Source of the DNA: Pseudoramibacter porci
GTDB taxonomy: Bacteria > Bacillota > Clostridia > Eubacteriales > Eubacteriaceae
Direction of reading: 5' to 3'
Length of the DNA stretch: 64,000 nucleotides
Assembly: GCF_009696145.1 (NCBI RefSeq)
Contig: NZ_VUMO01000004.1
Coordinates: forward strand, 107,896 to 171,895
Made by a program: the position numbers and the translations under genes
The notes under the pieces: model-generated
Database searches by the model: none
What the model was told of the DNA's origin: nothing
What the model saw: the letters and a program-made list of their open reading frames with translations, nothing else
Shown: positions 1 through 7,630 of the stretch, in pieces
Layout: each line of letters begins with the position of its first letter
How positions within the stretch are numbered: position 1 is the stretch's first letter

Positions 1-2
1 GA

Positions 3-1820
3 ATCGCTCAATTTGGGATGGCCGTCTTAATCATCGGTGCGCTGGTGCTGCTTTTTTTTGCGATCACGAACCGACTGCGTTTGAGCATACGCATTGTCAT
101 GTTTGCGCTCTTCATTTTGTCTTGTGTGAATTTTTTCCTATTGAAATTCAGAGGGGATCCTTTCTTTTTTGGTGACCTCATGACGGCCAATACGGGTCTT
201 GAAGTCGCAAAGAATTATTCCATCGGCATATCCGGAACCATTATTGCCGGCATTTATATGGCGATTGCGGCTTACGCCGTCAGTTCGAATGTCAAAACAA
301 AATATTTTGCTGACGATAAAAACAAAAGCAGAAGAGCGCGGCTGGGCGCACTGGGCGTCACAGCTGCGATTGCTGCACTGATCGCCGTTTTACCCCTCGA
401 AGATGTGTACGATTCGTGGTCACCGTCAAACAATCAGTACATTACAGCTTTTACGACCAATGCCAAATTGCTTCATATTAAAAAACCCTCAGGCTATTCG
501 GCAACAGTTGCGAGAAATATTGTGAAGAATGGCAGCAAAAAGGCCAGTGCAGAAGTGAAAAAAACTACGGCGGCGGGAAAAAAGGCAACAGAAGCTGTGG
601 CTAGTGGAAAGAAGCCGACGATCATCGCAGTGATGAACGAAAGTTTTTCTGATTTGTCCGTCATGGGGAATTTTCAAACAAATGAGGACTACATGCCCTT
701 CTTTAGAAGCCTGAAAAAAAACACTGTACGAGGGAATCTGTACGTCGATGTATACGGCGCAGGAACCTGCAATACAGAATATTCATTTTTAACTGGCAAT
801 TCCACTGCTTTCGTTCCAGAAAACACCCGCCCTTACCAGATGTATGTTAAACCGAAAACGCCGAGTTTGGCCAAAAATTTAAGGGCGCAGGGATACGAAA
901 CCTATGCTATGCACCCAGGAAAATCGTCAGCGTGGAAGCGCAATAAGGTTTACCCGTATCTCGGCTTTGAACATACGTATTTTTATGAAGATGCTTTCAG
1001 CAATGCGGCGCTTACCCGAAACAACTATGTCAGTGATCGGGCCACTTATCAGAAAATTATCGACTTGTACAAAAAAAGAGGCAACAAACCGCAGTTTATT
1101 TTTGATGTCACCATTGCCAATCATGGCGGATACAATGTAGGCACGAACGGGATGGAACAAGTGAAAATCACCAGCATGCCGAATCAGAAAAGCGGCGTGG
1201 ATCATACAGATGCTGAAGAATATTTGACGCTGATTAAAGAAAGTGACACAGCGCTGAAAGAAATGATTAATTATTTCAAATCGCAGGATGAACCAGTCGC
1301 AGTAGTTTTCTTTGGGGATCATCAGCCGAGACTAGATAACTCTTTTTACGAAGACCTCAAAGGCAAAAGTCTCAGCAATTGGTCCAACGAAGAACTTCAG
1401 CAGCGCTACATCACGCCTTATATCATCTGGACCAATTACGATATCGATTCCCAGAGTAATAAAAATTTATCGGTCAATTACCTACAGACGACCCTACTTC
1501 AGACTTTGGGACTGAAGACAACAGCTTACGACCAATACGAACAGTCCATGTACGACAAAATGCCGGTATTAAATTACAAAGGGGCAATTACCTCTGACGG
1601 TGACTATCTGACGTTAGACGATGCGGAAAAATACAACATACAAGTTCAGAACTACCAAAAGGTTCTGTACAATAACATGTTTGACAAAGATCACCCTAAC
1701 CGTTCGCTCTATTTGCTCAAAAATGCACCAGATGGCAAGACCGATGAAGAACTCAGATCTTATTTGGAAAACTATCAAAAAAGATACGGAAATAATGCGA
1801 TTATGAATGTGGTAAACTAA
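3..1820 (+). CDS. LTA synthase-like sulfatase (5' partial)
   Basis: Membrane-anchored alkaline-phosphatase/sulfatase-fold enzyme of the LtaS group, which transfers glycerol-phosphate or similar groups to cell-surface polymers outside the membrane. The reading frame is open to the window edge, so the true start is probably upstream; an ATG at 18 is internal or an alternative start. About four membrane segments are visible before residue 130 (counting from that ATG), where LtaS enzymes usually have five, which fits a missing N-terminus. The catalytic domain shows Glu208 in NESFSD, the nucleophile Thr250 in GTCNTEY, His369 in ANHGGY and Asp434/His435 in FGDHQP, matching the LtaS metal and nucleophile positions. 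Between membrane and catalytic parts is a Lys/Ala/Thr-rich linker (about residues 168-195). A strong terminator follows. The family is well supported; the exact polymer substrate is not. Confidence 0.85.
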   Translation: MAQFGMAVLIIGALVLLFFAITNRLRLSIRIVMFALFILSCVNFFLLKFRGDPFFFGDLMTANTGLEVAKNYSIGISGTIIAGIYMAIAAYAVSSNVKTKYFADDKNKSRRARLGALGVTAAIAALIAVLPLEDVYDSWSPSNNQYITAFTTNAKLLHIKKPSGYSATVARNIVKNGSKKASAEVKKTTAAGKKATEAVASGKKPTIIAVMNESFSDLSVMGNFQTNEDYMPFFRSLKKNTVRGNLYVDVYGAGTCNTEYSFLTGNSTAFVPENTRPYQMYVKPKTPSLAKNLRAQGYETYAMHPGKSSAWKRNKVYPYLGFEHTYFYEDAFSNAALTRNNYVSDRATYQKIIDLYKKRGNKPQFIFDVTIANHGGYNVGTNGMEQVKITSMPNQKSGVDHTDAEEYLTLIKESDTALKEMINYFKSQDEPVAVVFFGDHQPRLDNSFYEDLKGKSLSNWSNEELQQRYITPYIIWTNYDIDSQSNKNLSVNYLQTTLLQTLGLKTTAYDQYEQSMYDKMPVLNYKGAITSDGDYLTLDDAEKYNIQVQNYQKVLYNNMFDKDHPNRSLYLLKNAPDGKTDEELRSYLENYQKRYGNNAIMNVVN

Positions 1821-1826
1821 GTATTT

Positions 1827-1875
1827 CCCCTGACTGCTATGATTTGAAGGATTAGCAGTTAGGGGTTGTTTTTTA
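1827..1875 (+). terminator. Intrinsic terminator after LTA synthase-like gene
   Basis: A 13-bp stem (CCCCTGACTGCTA at 1827-1839 with TAGCAGTTAGGGG at 1853-1865, one G.U pair) with a 13-nt loop is followed by a T-rich run. Confidence 0.9.
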
Positions 1876-1884
1876 GGGAGAAGA

Positions 1885-1913
1885 TTGATTTTTTGACGTG
1901 CATATCATAAAAT
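1885..1913 (+). promoter_or_regulatory. Promoter for pilT
   Basis: TTGATT at 1885-1890 and TAAAAT at 1908-1913 are 17 bp apart, lying just after the preceding terminator and about 40 bases before pilT. Confidence 0.6.
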
Positions 1914-1956
1914 ATAAACGATTACCTAACCTGAACATCACGATGTGGAGATTATC

Positions 1957-3021
1957 ATGCAATCATATAAATGGATAATAATCGCCTCCCGTCACCGCGC
2001 CAGTGACGTGCATTTTTCAGTTAACGAACATCCGAAATGTCGAATCGATGGGGCATTGCGCAATATGGACCAGACCGTGTTGAATCGGCAGGATTGTTTG
2101 GCATTAGCGAAAGAACTCATCGGGGAGAACCGTACGCTGATTAAAAAGTTAAGACAAAACGGGTCGGTAGATTTTACACGGGATATTGGAAAAATCCGCT
2201 GTCGGATTAATATATATTTTCAACGTGGATCGCTGGCTTTGGCTATTCGACTTTTGTCCGAAGCCATTCCTGGTCTTGAAACATTAGGACTGCCTGCAAT
2301 TGTAAGTCGGTTTGCTGAAATTCAAAAGGGTCTCGTGCTTATTTGCGGGCCAACCGGCTCTGGAAAATCGACGACCCTTGCGTCAATATTGAATCAAATT
2401 AATAAGATAAAGCCTGTTCACATGATTACGCTGGAAGATCCCATTGAATATCTGTATCCAAAGGGAAAGGCGATGGTGCATCAGCGGGAAATCGGACGTG
2501 ACGTGATAAATTATCGCCAAGGACTACGTGCTGCCCTGCGGGAAGATCCCGATGTGCTTTTAATCGGTGAGATGCGTGACGCCGAGACGGTGAAAATCGC
2601 GCTGGAAGCGGCGGAAACAGGGCATCTCATTTTCTCGACTTTGCACACCCCGACAGCAGATGGCGCGATTGACCGTATCCTCTCCCTTTTTCCTGAGCAC
2701 AATCAGGCAGCGCAGATGCGCCAAGTTTTATCGATGAATTTAAAAGCCGTGCTGTGGCAGCAGCTATTGCCGAAAAAGGATCAGAAGGGACGGGTTTGCG
2801 CGTCCGAGATTCTTGTCGTGACATCTGCTGTCCAGAATTTAATTCGTCAGAATGCGCAGGAACAACTCTACAACTATATGCTGACGGAGAGGCGGTTCGG
2901 CAGCCAGACCATGGAGGCTGATTTGATTCGCCTTTGGAAAAATGGCGAAATATCGGAGCAAACCGCGGTAACCTTCGCCAGAGACGGAAAAAGAATGCAA
3001 GCTGCGCTCAAAAAATCTTAG
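1957..3021 (+). CDS. pilT: PilT-type twitching motility / pilus retraction ATPase
   Basis: Hexameric cytoplasmic ATPase of the type II/IV secretion ATPase family. PilT members power type IV pilus retraction in twitching and DNA uptake. The 354 aa show the N-terminal ASDVHF motif typical of PilT, Walker A (GPTGSGKST, near residue 131), an Asp box (EDPIEY), Walker B (DPDVLLIGEMRD) and a His box (TGHLIFSTLHT). The length matches PilT (about 350) and is shorter than PilB/GspE. I chose the ATG at 1957 because TGGAG at 1946-1950 precedes it; a GTG at 1945 is in frame but overlaps that Shine-Dalgarno site. No pilin, PilB, PilC or prepilin peptidase gene is nearby. It has its own promoter and is followed by grxC with a separate promoter. 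Confidence 0.85.
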   Translation: MQSYKWIIIASRHRASDVHFSVNEHPKCRIDGALRNMDQTVLNRQDCLALAKELIGENRTLIKKLRQNGSVDFTRDIGKIRCRINIYFQRGSLALAIRLLSEAIPGLETLGLPAIVSRFAEIQKGLVLICGPTGSGKSTTLASILNQINKIKPVHMITLEDPIEYLYPKGKAMVHQREIGRDVINYRQGLRAALREDPDVLLIGEMRDAETVKIALEAAETGHLIFSTLHTPTADGAIDRILSLFPEHNQAAQMRQVLSMNLKAVLWQQLLPKKDQKGRVCASEILVVTSAVQNLIRQNAQEQLYNYMLTERRFGSQTMEADLIRLWKNGEISEQTAVTFARDGKRMQAALKKS

Positions 3022-3028
3022 AAAAGAA

Positions 3029-3057
3029 TTGAAAACGACGGATGCATTCGCTATAAT
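3029..3057 (+). promoter_or_regulatory. Promoter for grxC-ydbC
   Basis: TTGAAA at 3029-3034 and a perfect TATAAT at 3052-3057, 17 bp apart, starting 7 bases after the pilT stop codon. Confidence 0.8.
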
Positions 3058-3112
3058 TTGAGAAATAATAAACCAGGTAAATATTAAACCAAAGCAGAAA
3101 GGAAACACTGCA

Positions 3113-3358
3113 ATGAAAGTACAAAAAGCAGAACTGTACACTTGGCCAACCTGTCCATATTGTAGACGGGCCAAAGGGCTTTTGGATCAGTTGAATATCC
3201 CTTACACGGATCACAACATCTGGGGACAGGATGATCAGAAACAAGCTTTAATCGAAAAGACAGGCCAGACAACCGTTCCATACGTTTTTCTTAACGATCA
3301 ATTTGTGGGCGGATGTGATGACTTATTTCAAATTTATGAATCAGAAGGTCTCGAATAA
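3113..3358 (+). CDS. grxC: Glutaredoxin (GrxC-type)
   Basis: Small cytoplasmic thiol-disulfide oxidoreductase that reduces disulfides using glutathione or a similar thiol. The 81 aa contain the dithiol active site CPYC (Cys14, Cys17), the conserved cis-proline segment TVPYVF and the GGCDD helix cap that binds the thiol cofactor. Length is normal for GrxC. The start ATG has AAAGGA about 9 bases upstream. It sits 29 bases before the PC4/YdbC gene, probably in the same transcript from the promoter at 3029-3057, ending at the terminator at 3617. Confidence 0.9.
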   Translation: MKVQKAELYTWPTCPYCRRAKGLLDQLNIPYTDHNIWGQDDQKQALIEKTGQTTVPYVFLNDQFVGGCDDLFQIYESEGLE

Positions 3359-3387
3359 GAGATCGTTACGACCAAGGAGGAATTGCA

Positions 3388-3606
3388 ATGGCATTTGAAT
3401 ACGAAGTTGTCGAAGAATGCGGCGTGCTGTCAGAGGGGAGCAACGGTTGGCAGAAAGAGCTCAATAAAGTCAGCTGGAATGGTAGAGAACCAAAATATGA
3501 TATTCGCGATTGGGCGCCGAACCATGAAAGAATGCGCAAAGGGATCACTTTGACGGTCGATGAACTGGCCGAACTTAAAAACATTCTCAACGACATAGAA
3601 CTATAA
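3388..3606 (+). CDS. YdbC / PC4-like ssDNA-binding protein
   Basis: A 72-aa protein resembling the YdbC family, which has the fold of the eukaryotic coactivator PC4 and binds single-stranded DNA. The central KYDIRDWAP segment followed by a Lys/Met-rich stretch (HERMRKGITLT) is the recognisable signature, seen as KYDIR.W.pdh..m.kGITLt in the family. A strong Shine-Dalgarno (AAGGAGGA) precedes the ATG. It is likely cotranscribed with grxC. Its function in Firmicutes is not well established; a role in transcription or DNA repair is inferred from the fold. Confidence 0.75.
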   Translation: MAFEYEVVEECGVLSEGSNGWQKELNKVSWNGREPKYDIRDWAPNHERMRKGITLTVDELAELKNILNDIEL

Positions 3607-3616
3607 TGCTGAAACG

Positions 3617-3643
3617 GCACAGCGGACGCTGTGCTTTTTGTTT
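3617..3643 (+). terminator. Intrinsic terminator after ydbC-like gene
   Basis: GCACAGCG at 3617-3624 pairs with CGCTGTGC at 3627-3634 and is followed by TTTTTGTTT. Confidence 0.85.
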
Positions 3644-3651
3644 GCGCAAAT

Positions 3652-3680
3652 TTGAATCATTGTTTCGCCTATGATATAAT
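3652..3680 (+). promoter_or_regulatory. Promoter for yebC
   Basis: TTGAAT at 3652-3657, 17-bp spacer, perfect TATAAT at 3675-3680, with a 52-base leader to yebC. Confidence 0.8.
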
Positions 3681-3732
3681 AAAATCTCATGAAATGATGG
3701 TAAAATAAATTAATATAATTCGGAGGTATACA

Positions 3733-4458
3733 ATGTCTGGACATTCAAAATGGAACAACATTAAAAATAGAAAAGGAAAACAGGACGCGGCCAAAGGAAA
3801 AATTTTCACAAAAATGGCGAAGCTGATTGCAGTTGCTGCTCGTGAAGGCGGCGGCGATCCGGAAATGAATTCAAAGCTTCGTGAAGCCGTTGCGAAAGCA
3901 AAGGCCGCCAACATGCCGAACGACAACATTGACCGCGCTATTAAAAAAGGTTCCGGTGAATTGGGCGATGCGGTTTTCGAAGAAATCACATACGAAGGAT
4001 ACGGCCCCGGCGGAGCTGCAGTCATTGTTCAGGCGTTGACCGACAACAAAAATAGAACGGCTGGCGATGTACGGCATATTTTCGATAAGAACGGCGGCAA
4101 TTTGGGTACAAACGGCTGCGTGAGCTATTTGTTTGAGCGGGCCGGCAGAATTTTAATCGAAAAGTCTGACGATATCGATGAGGACGAGTTGATGATGGCG
4201 GCGTTAGACGCCGGTGCGGAAGACATGGAAACGTCAGAGGATGGTTACGAAATCAAGACGGCACCGGCAGACTTTGCCAGTGTCCTCGATCAGATTCAGG
4301 CCGCCGGATACGACGTCGTTTCTGGGGAAATCGCTCAGATTCCGTCGACTGAAACAGAACTCTCGGATGAAGATAGCCAGAAAATGGAAAAAATGTTGGA
4401 AATGTTCGAAGATAACGACGACGTTCAGGAAGTTTTCCATAACTGGGCAGAGGCATAA
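3733..4458 (+). CDS. yebC: YebC/PmpR (TACO1) family protein
   Basis: A 241-aa member of the YebC/TACO1 family. These proteins were long annotated as transcriptional regulators; family work now links them to translation through ribosomes stalled on proline-rich stretches. The N-terminal signature [18 protein letters not shown] is unmistakable, followed by the acidic C-terminal region ([13 protein letters not shown]). Length is typical (about 240). The start has a good Shine-Dalgarno (CGGAGGT) 6 bases upstream. It is followed after 26 bases by a small membrane protein, with a terminator after that, so the two probably form a bicistronic unit. Confidence 0.93.
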   Translation: MSGHSKWNNIKNRKGKQDAAKGKIFTKMAKLIAVAAREGGGDPEMNSKLREAVAKAKAANMPNDNIDRAIKKGSGELGDAVFEEITYEGYGPGGAAVIVQALTDNKNRTAGDVRHIFDKNGGNLGTNGCVSYLFERAGRILIEKSDDIDEDELMMAALDAGAEDMETSEDGYEIKTAPADFASVLDQIQAAGYDVVSGEIAQIPSTETELSDEDSQKMEKMLEMFEDNDDVQEVFHNWAEA

Positions 4459-4484
4459 TCTAAAGAAAGGAACAAGGTGTTCTG

Positions 4485-4685
4485 ATGGGACAAGGCGAAC
4501 ATAAAGTACGCGATTTAATTGTTTATTTTATTGTGGCTTTTGCGTTGATTTTATTGATGTCCTCTTTTATTATCGGCGATCTCTACAACAATGCCAATAA
4601 AATCGAATTAACGAAAGATGGCATTCAGCAAGTTTATCAAATAAATATCGGAGCAAAGCCGACATCCTCTCTGAATAATCAATAA
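4485..4685 (+). CDS. Small single-pass membrane protein, unknown function
   Basis: A 66-aa protein with one hydrophobic segment (about residues 12-32, IVYFIVAFALILLMSSFII) after a short charged N-terminus, then a polar tail ending in NNQ. The positive charges before the segment suggest the tail faces outside, by the positive-inside rule. AAGGTG lies 5 bases before the ATG. I do not recognise a family. It is close behind yebC and ahead of a strong terminator, so probably cotranscribed with yebC. Confidence 0.6.
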   Translation: MGQGEHKVRDLIVYFIVAFALILLMSSFIIGDLYNNANKIELTKDGIQQVYQINIGAKPTSSLNNQ

Positions 4686-4696
4686 GAATATTGCAA

Positions 4697-4735
4697 ACAA
4701 AAAGTAAGGCAGCTGCCTTGCTTTTTGTTGTTTTA
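4697..4735 (+). terminator. Intrinsic terminator after yebC unit
   Basis: ACAAAAAGTAAGGCAG at 4697-4712 pairs with CTGCCTTGCTTTTTGT at 4713-4728 (one U.G pair), followed by TGTTTTA. The A-rich 5' side also lets it act on the other strand. Confidence 0.8.
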
Positions 4736-4764
4736 TGACCATTTATTAAAGAAAAGGAGCACAT

Positions 4765-6291
4765 ATGAAAGTGGTGACGCCGGCCGAAATGAGTGAAATG
4801 GATCGACAGACCATCGCTCACGGAATTGCCGATTATGAACTCATGGAAAGAGCGGGACATCGCTGTTTTGATGTCATCGACCGAGAAACAGCGGACAGTG
4901 CCAATATTTTAGTCTTGTGTGGTGCGGGAAACAATGGCGGCGACGGACAGGTTGTCGCAAGGCTGTGCTTTAACAGATGCAGACGCGTTCGGGTTTTATT
5001 TGTCGGCAATCCCGATCATTTTACGCCGAATTCAGAGCGCAATTTTAAGCGGTTGCAAGAAACCGGTGTGCCTTTTAGTTTTTTCAGTGAGCTCAATGAC
5101 GAAATAGAAGCAATGATCTGCGATGCGGACGTCATCGTCGACGCGGTTTTGGGAAATGGACTAAAAAATCGGCCGCTGTATCCGAATGTCGCAGCACTGT
5201 TTGCCTGTGTCAATCGTTCTAAAGCGATGGTCTATGCTATAGACATTCCTTCTGGGCTTAGAGGCAGCAATGGCTTAACGGTCGGCCAGGCTATTGAGGC
5301 AGATCGAACCTTAATCATTCAAAATCCGAAAATGGGGATGCTTTTGGAAGACGGGCCGGATTTCTTGGGACAGCCAACTGTTTTGGATGTGGGTATCTCG
5401 GAGCAGTACACGGCGTCGCAGAAAAAAATATTAGATGAAAAAAGTGTCCCGCTGATACGACAGCGTCTTAAAAATTCCAATAAATACGATTACGGCGCGG
5501 TCTCAATCGTTGCAGGGAGCCGCGGCATGATCGGCGCCGGTCTGATGAGCTCGGCGGCCTGTTTAAAATCAGGTGCCGGCTTAGTGACGACCTGGGTGCC
5601 GGAAAGTATTTACGATATTGTTGCAGCACAAATGCCTTGGGAGGTCATGGTTAAGCCCTACACACAGGACAATATCATCAGTCAGCTTAAACAACAAAGG
5701 GCAACCGCTTATGTGATCGGGCCGGGTATCGGACGGAAAATGCTTTATGTGGATCTGATCAAGTGGCTGATTGAAACAGGAAAACCGGTTGTCATCGATG
5801 CAGATGGCTTATATCATTTGACGAAAATCAAATCGGTGTTGTTAGAGCATAAGGGACCTGTGATCTTAACGCCTCATGCTGGGGAATTCTGCAGGCTATG
5901 CGATATTTCTAAGGACGCGTATCGAGAAAACAGTACAGAAATCGCTTCGGCATTCGCCGCAAAATACAAGGTTGTTCTCGTACTGAAAGGGTACCGCACG
6001 CGAATCTTTGTGCCGCACGGGGATGATCCGGCACAATGCGAAATCTGGTTTAATACGACGGGCAACCCAGGGATGGCGACAGCTGGAAGTGGCGATATTT
6101 TGACCGGAATCATTGCAGGGCTGATATCTCAGACGGCTAGTTCAGGAGAAGCGGCCAGGCTCGGCGTTTATCTGCACGGATTATCCGGAGATATCGCGGC
6201 AGATCAATTGGGTCAGTGCGCGCTGAACGCGACGGACTTGCTCGACATTTTACCGGAGAGTATACATAATTTACAAAAGGAATGCGAATGA
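4765..6291 (+). CDS. nnr: Bifunctional NAD(P)H-hydrate epimerase / ADP-dependent dehydratase
   Basis: Cytoplasmic repair enzyme that converts damaged NAD(P)H hydrates back to NAD(P)H. The N-terminal half (about 1-215) is the YjeF_N epimerase with GAGNNGGDGQVVARL and DAVLGNG. The C-terminal half is the ribokinase-like ADP-dependent dehydratase with VIDADGLYHL, LTPHAGEF and TAGSGDILTG. The 508 aa match the fused Nnr form. The start has AAAGGAGC upstream. It is the first gene of the run nnr-miaB-mutS-mutL-miaA-ynbB; its stop overlaps the miaB start as ATGA. In many Firmicutes an acpS gene precedes nnr; none is present here. Confidence 0.93.
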   Translation: MKVVTPAEMSEMDRQTIAHGIADYELMERAGHRCFDVIDRETADSANILVLCGAGNNGGDGQVVARLCFNRCRRVRVLFVGNPDHFTPNSERNFKRLQETGVPFSFFSELNDEIEAMICDADVIVDAVLGNGLKNRPLYPNVAALFACVNRSKAMVYAIDIPSGLRGSNGLTVGQAIEADRTLIIQNPKMGMLLEDGPDFLGQPTVLDVGISEQYTASQKKILDEKSVPLIRQRLKNSNKYDYGAVSIVAGSRGMIGAGLMSSAACLKSGAGLVTTWVPESIYDIVAAQMPWEVMVKPYTQDNIISQLKQQRATAYVIGPGIGRKMLYVDLIKWLIETGKPVVIDADGLYHLTKIKSVLLEHKGPVILTPHAGEFCRLCDISKDAYRENSTEIASAFAAKYKVVLVLKGYRTRIFVPHGDDPAQCEIWFNTTGNPGMATAGSGDILTGIIAGLISQTASSGEAARLGVYLHGLSGDIAADQLGQCALNATDLLDILPESIHNLQKECE

Positions 6292-7607
6292 ATAAAACTT
6301 ATAAAATCATTACTTACGGTTGTCAGATGAATGAGAATGATTCTGAAAAAATATCGGGAATGCTGAAGGAAATGGGCTACACCCCGACGGACGACGAAAA
6401 AAATGCTGGCGTTGTGGTGATGAATACCTGCAGTGTCCGGGAGAATGCGGATGAACGTTTTTTCGGCAATGTGGGCAATTTTAAGCATATTAAAAAGAAA
6501 AATCCTGATCTCATTCTGGCAGTCTGCGGCTGCATGATGCAGCAGCCGGCCATCGTCAAACAAATTAAAGAGAAAAACCCACAGGTGGATATCGTCTTCG
6601 GGACGCACAATATCGAACATTTTCCGCAGCTGTTGGAAGAGTTCATTGAAACCCGCAGACGCACCATCGAAATTTACGATGACGATCAGGGACTGGCTGA
6701 AAATCTGCCAGTCGACCGGAAATTCCCGTTTAAGAGCTATGTTTCGATCATGAAGGGATGCAACAATTTTTGCACCTACTGCATTGTTCCGTATACGCGG
6801 GGGCGGGAAGTCAGCCGTCCGCACGAGAAAATTATCGAAGAAATTACGCATTTGGTGGAAGACGGATGTCTGGAAGTGATGCTGCTGGGCCAAAATGTGA
6901 ATTCTTACGGCAACGACCGCCACGATGGCTACGGGTTTGCGGATTTGCTCCGGGATGTCAATCAAATTGAGGGACTGCGGAGAATCCGTTTCATGACCAG
7001 TCACCCCAAGGATATGAGCGATGCAGTCATCGAAGCCATCGCAACTTGCGAGAAGGTCTGCCCGTCGATTCATTTGGCGATTCAAAGCGGATCAACCCGC
7101 GTTTTGAAAGCGATGCATCGCGGATATACCAAAGAACAGATTATTGCGCTGGTTCAGAAAATCCGAGACCGGATCCCTCATGTGTCCATTACAACGGATA
7201 TTATTGTGGGCTTTCCAGGGGAAACAGAAGAAGATTTTGAAGAAACTCTCGATGTGGTCAAGGCGTGCCAATTCGATTCAGCCTTTTCATTTATTTATTC
7301 CAAGCGCAGCGGGACGCCTGCAGCTGAAATGGATAACCAGATTTCTGATGAAATCAAGCATCAGCGGATCAATCGGCTGCTGGACGTATTACATCAAATC
7401 GGCAATGATCAGAATGCGTGGTTTAAAGATCAGGATGTTGAGGTGCTCGTCGAAGGCAAGAGTGCACATAATCCCAATAAGCTATCCGGACGGACGAAAA
7501 ACGGAAAATTGGTCAATTTTTCCGGTGATGATCAAACCATCGGCACGATTATTCCGGTGCACATCGACCGAGCTAAAACTTTCAGCCTTGACGGGACAGC
7601 AATTTAG
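6288..7607 (+). CDS. miaB: tRNA-2-methylthio-N6-dimethylallyladenosine synthase MiaB
   Basis: Radical SAM methylthiotransferase that adds the methylthio group to i6A37 of tRNAs, using two iron-sulfur clusters. The N-terminal UPF0004 domain carries three Cys (ITYGC, NTCSV, VCGC). The radical SAM motif CNNFCTYC is at about residues 158-165, and a TRAM domain closes the protein. Its 439 aa are normal. I chose the ATG at 6288, overlapping the nnr stop as ATGA with AAAAGG 7 bases upstream; an ATG at 6282 is too close to that site. MiaA, which makes the i6A substrate, is encoded in the same operon downstream. Confidence 0.95.
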   Translation: MNKTYKIITYGCQMNENDSEKISGMLKEMGYTPTDDEKNAGVVVMNTCSVRENADERFFGNVGNFKHIKKKNPDLILAVCGCMMQQPAIVKQIKEKNPQVDIVFGTHNIEHFPQLLEEFIETRRRTIEIYDDDQGLAENLPVDRKFPFKSYVSIMKGCNNFCTYCIVPYTRGREVSRPHEKIIEEITHLVEDGCLEVMLLGQNVNSYGNDRHDGYGFADLLRDVNQIEGLRRIRFMTSHPKDMSDAVIEAIATCEKVCPSIHLAIQSGSTRVLKAMHRGYTKEQIIALVQKIRDRIPHVSITTDIIVGFPGETEEDFEETLDVVKACQFDSAFSFIYSKRSGTPAAEMDNQISDEIKHQRINRLLDVLHQIGNDQNAWFKDQDVEVLVEGKSAHNPNKLSGRTKNGKLVNFSGDDQTIGTIIPVHIDRAKTFSLDGTAI

Positions 7608-7630
7608 TATAAAAAAAGGAAGTGGTAAAG

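Noticed and set aside
3609..3645. Regulatory RNA hairpin between ydbC-like gene and yebC
   Set aside because: It is a simple GC stem with a T tract and is best read as a terminator.
6213..7085. Long open frame (290 codons) on the - strand opposite nnr/miaB
   Set aside because: It lies antisense to a clear miaB gene, has no Shine-Dalgarno or recognisable domain, and its composition is the shadow of the coding strand.
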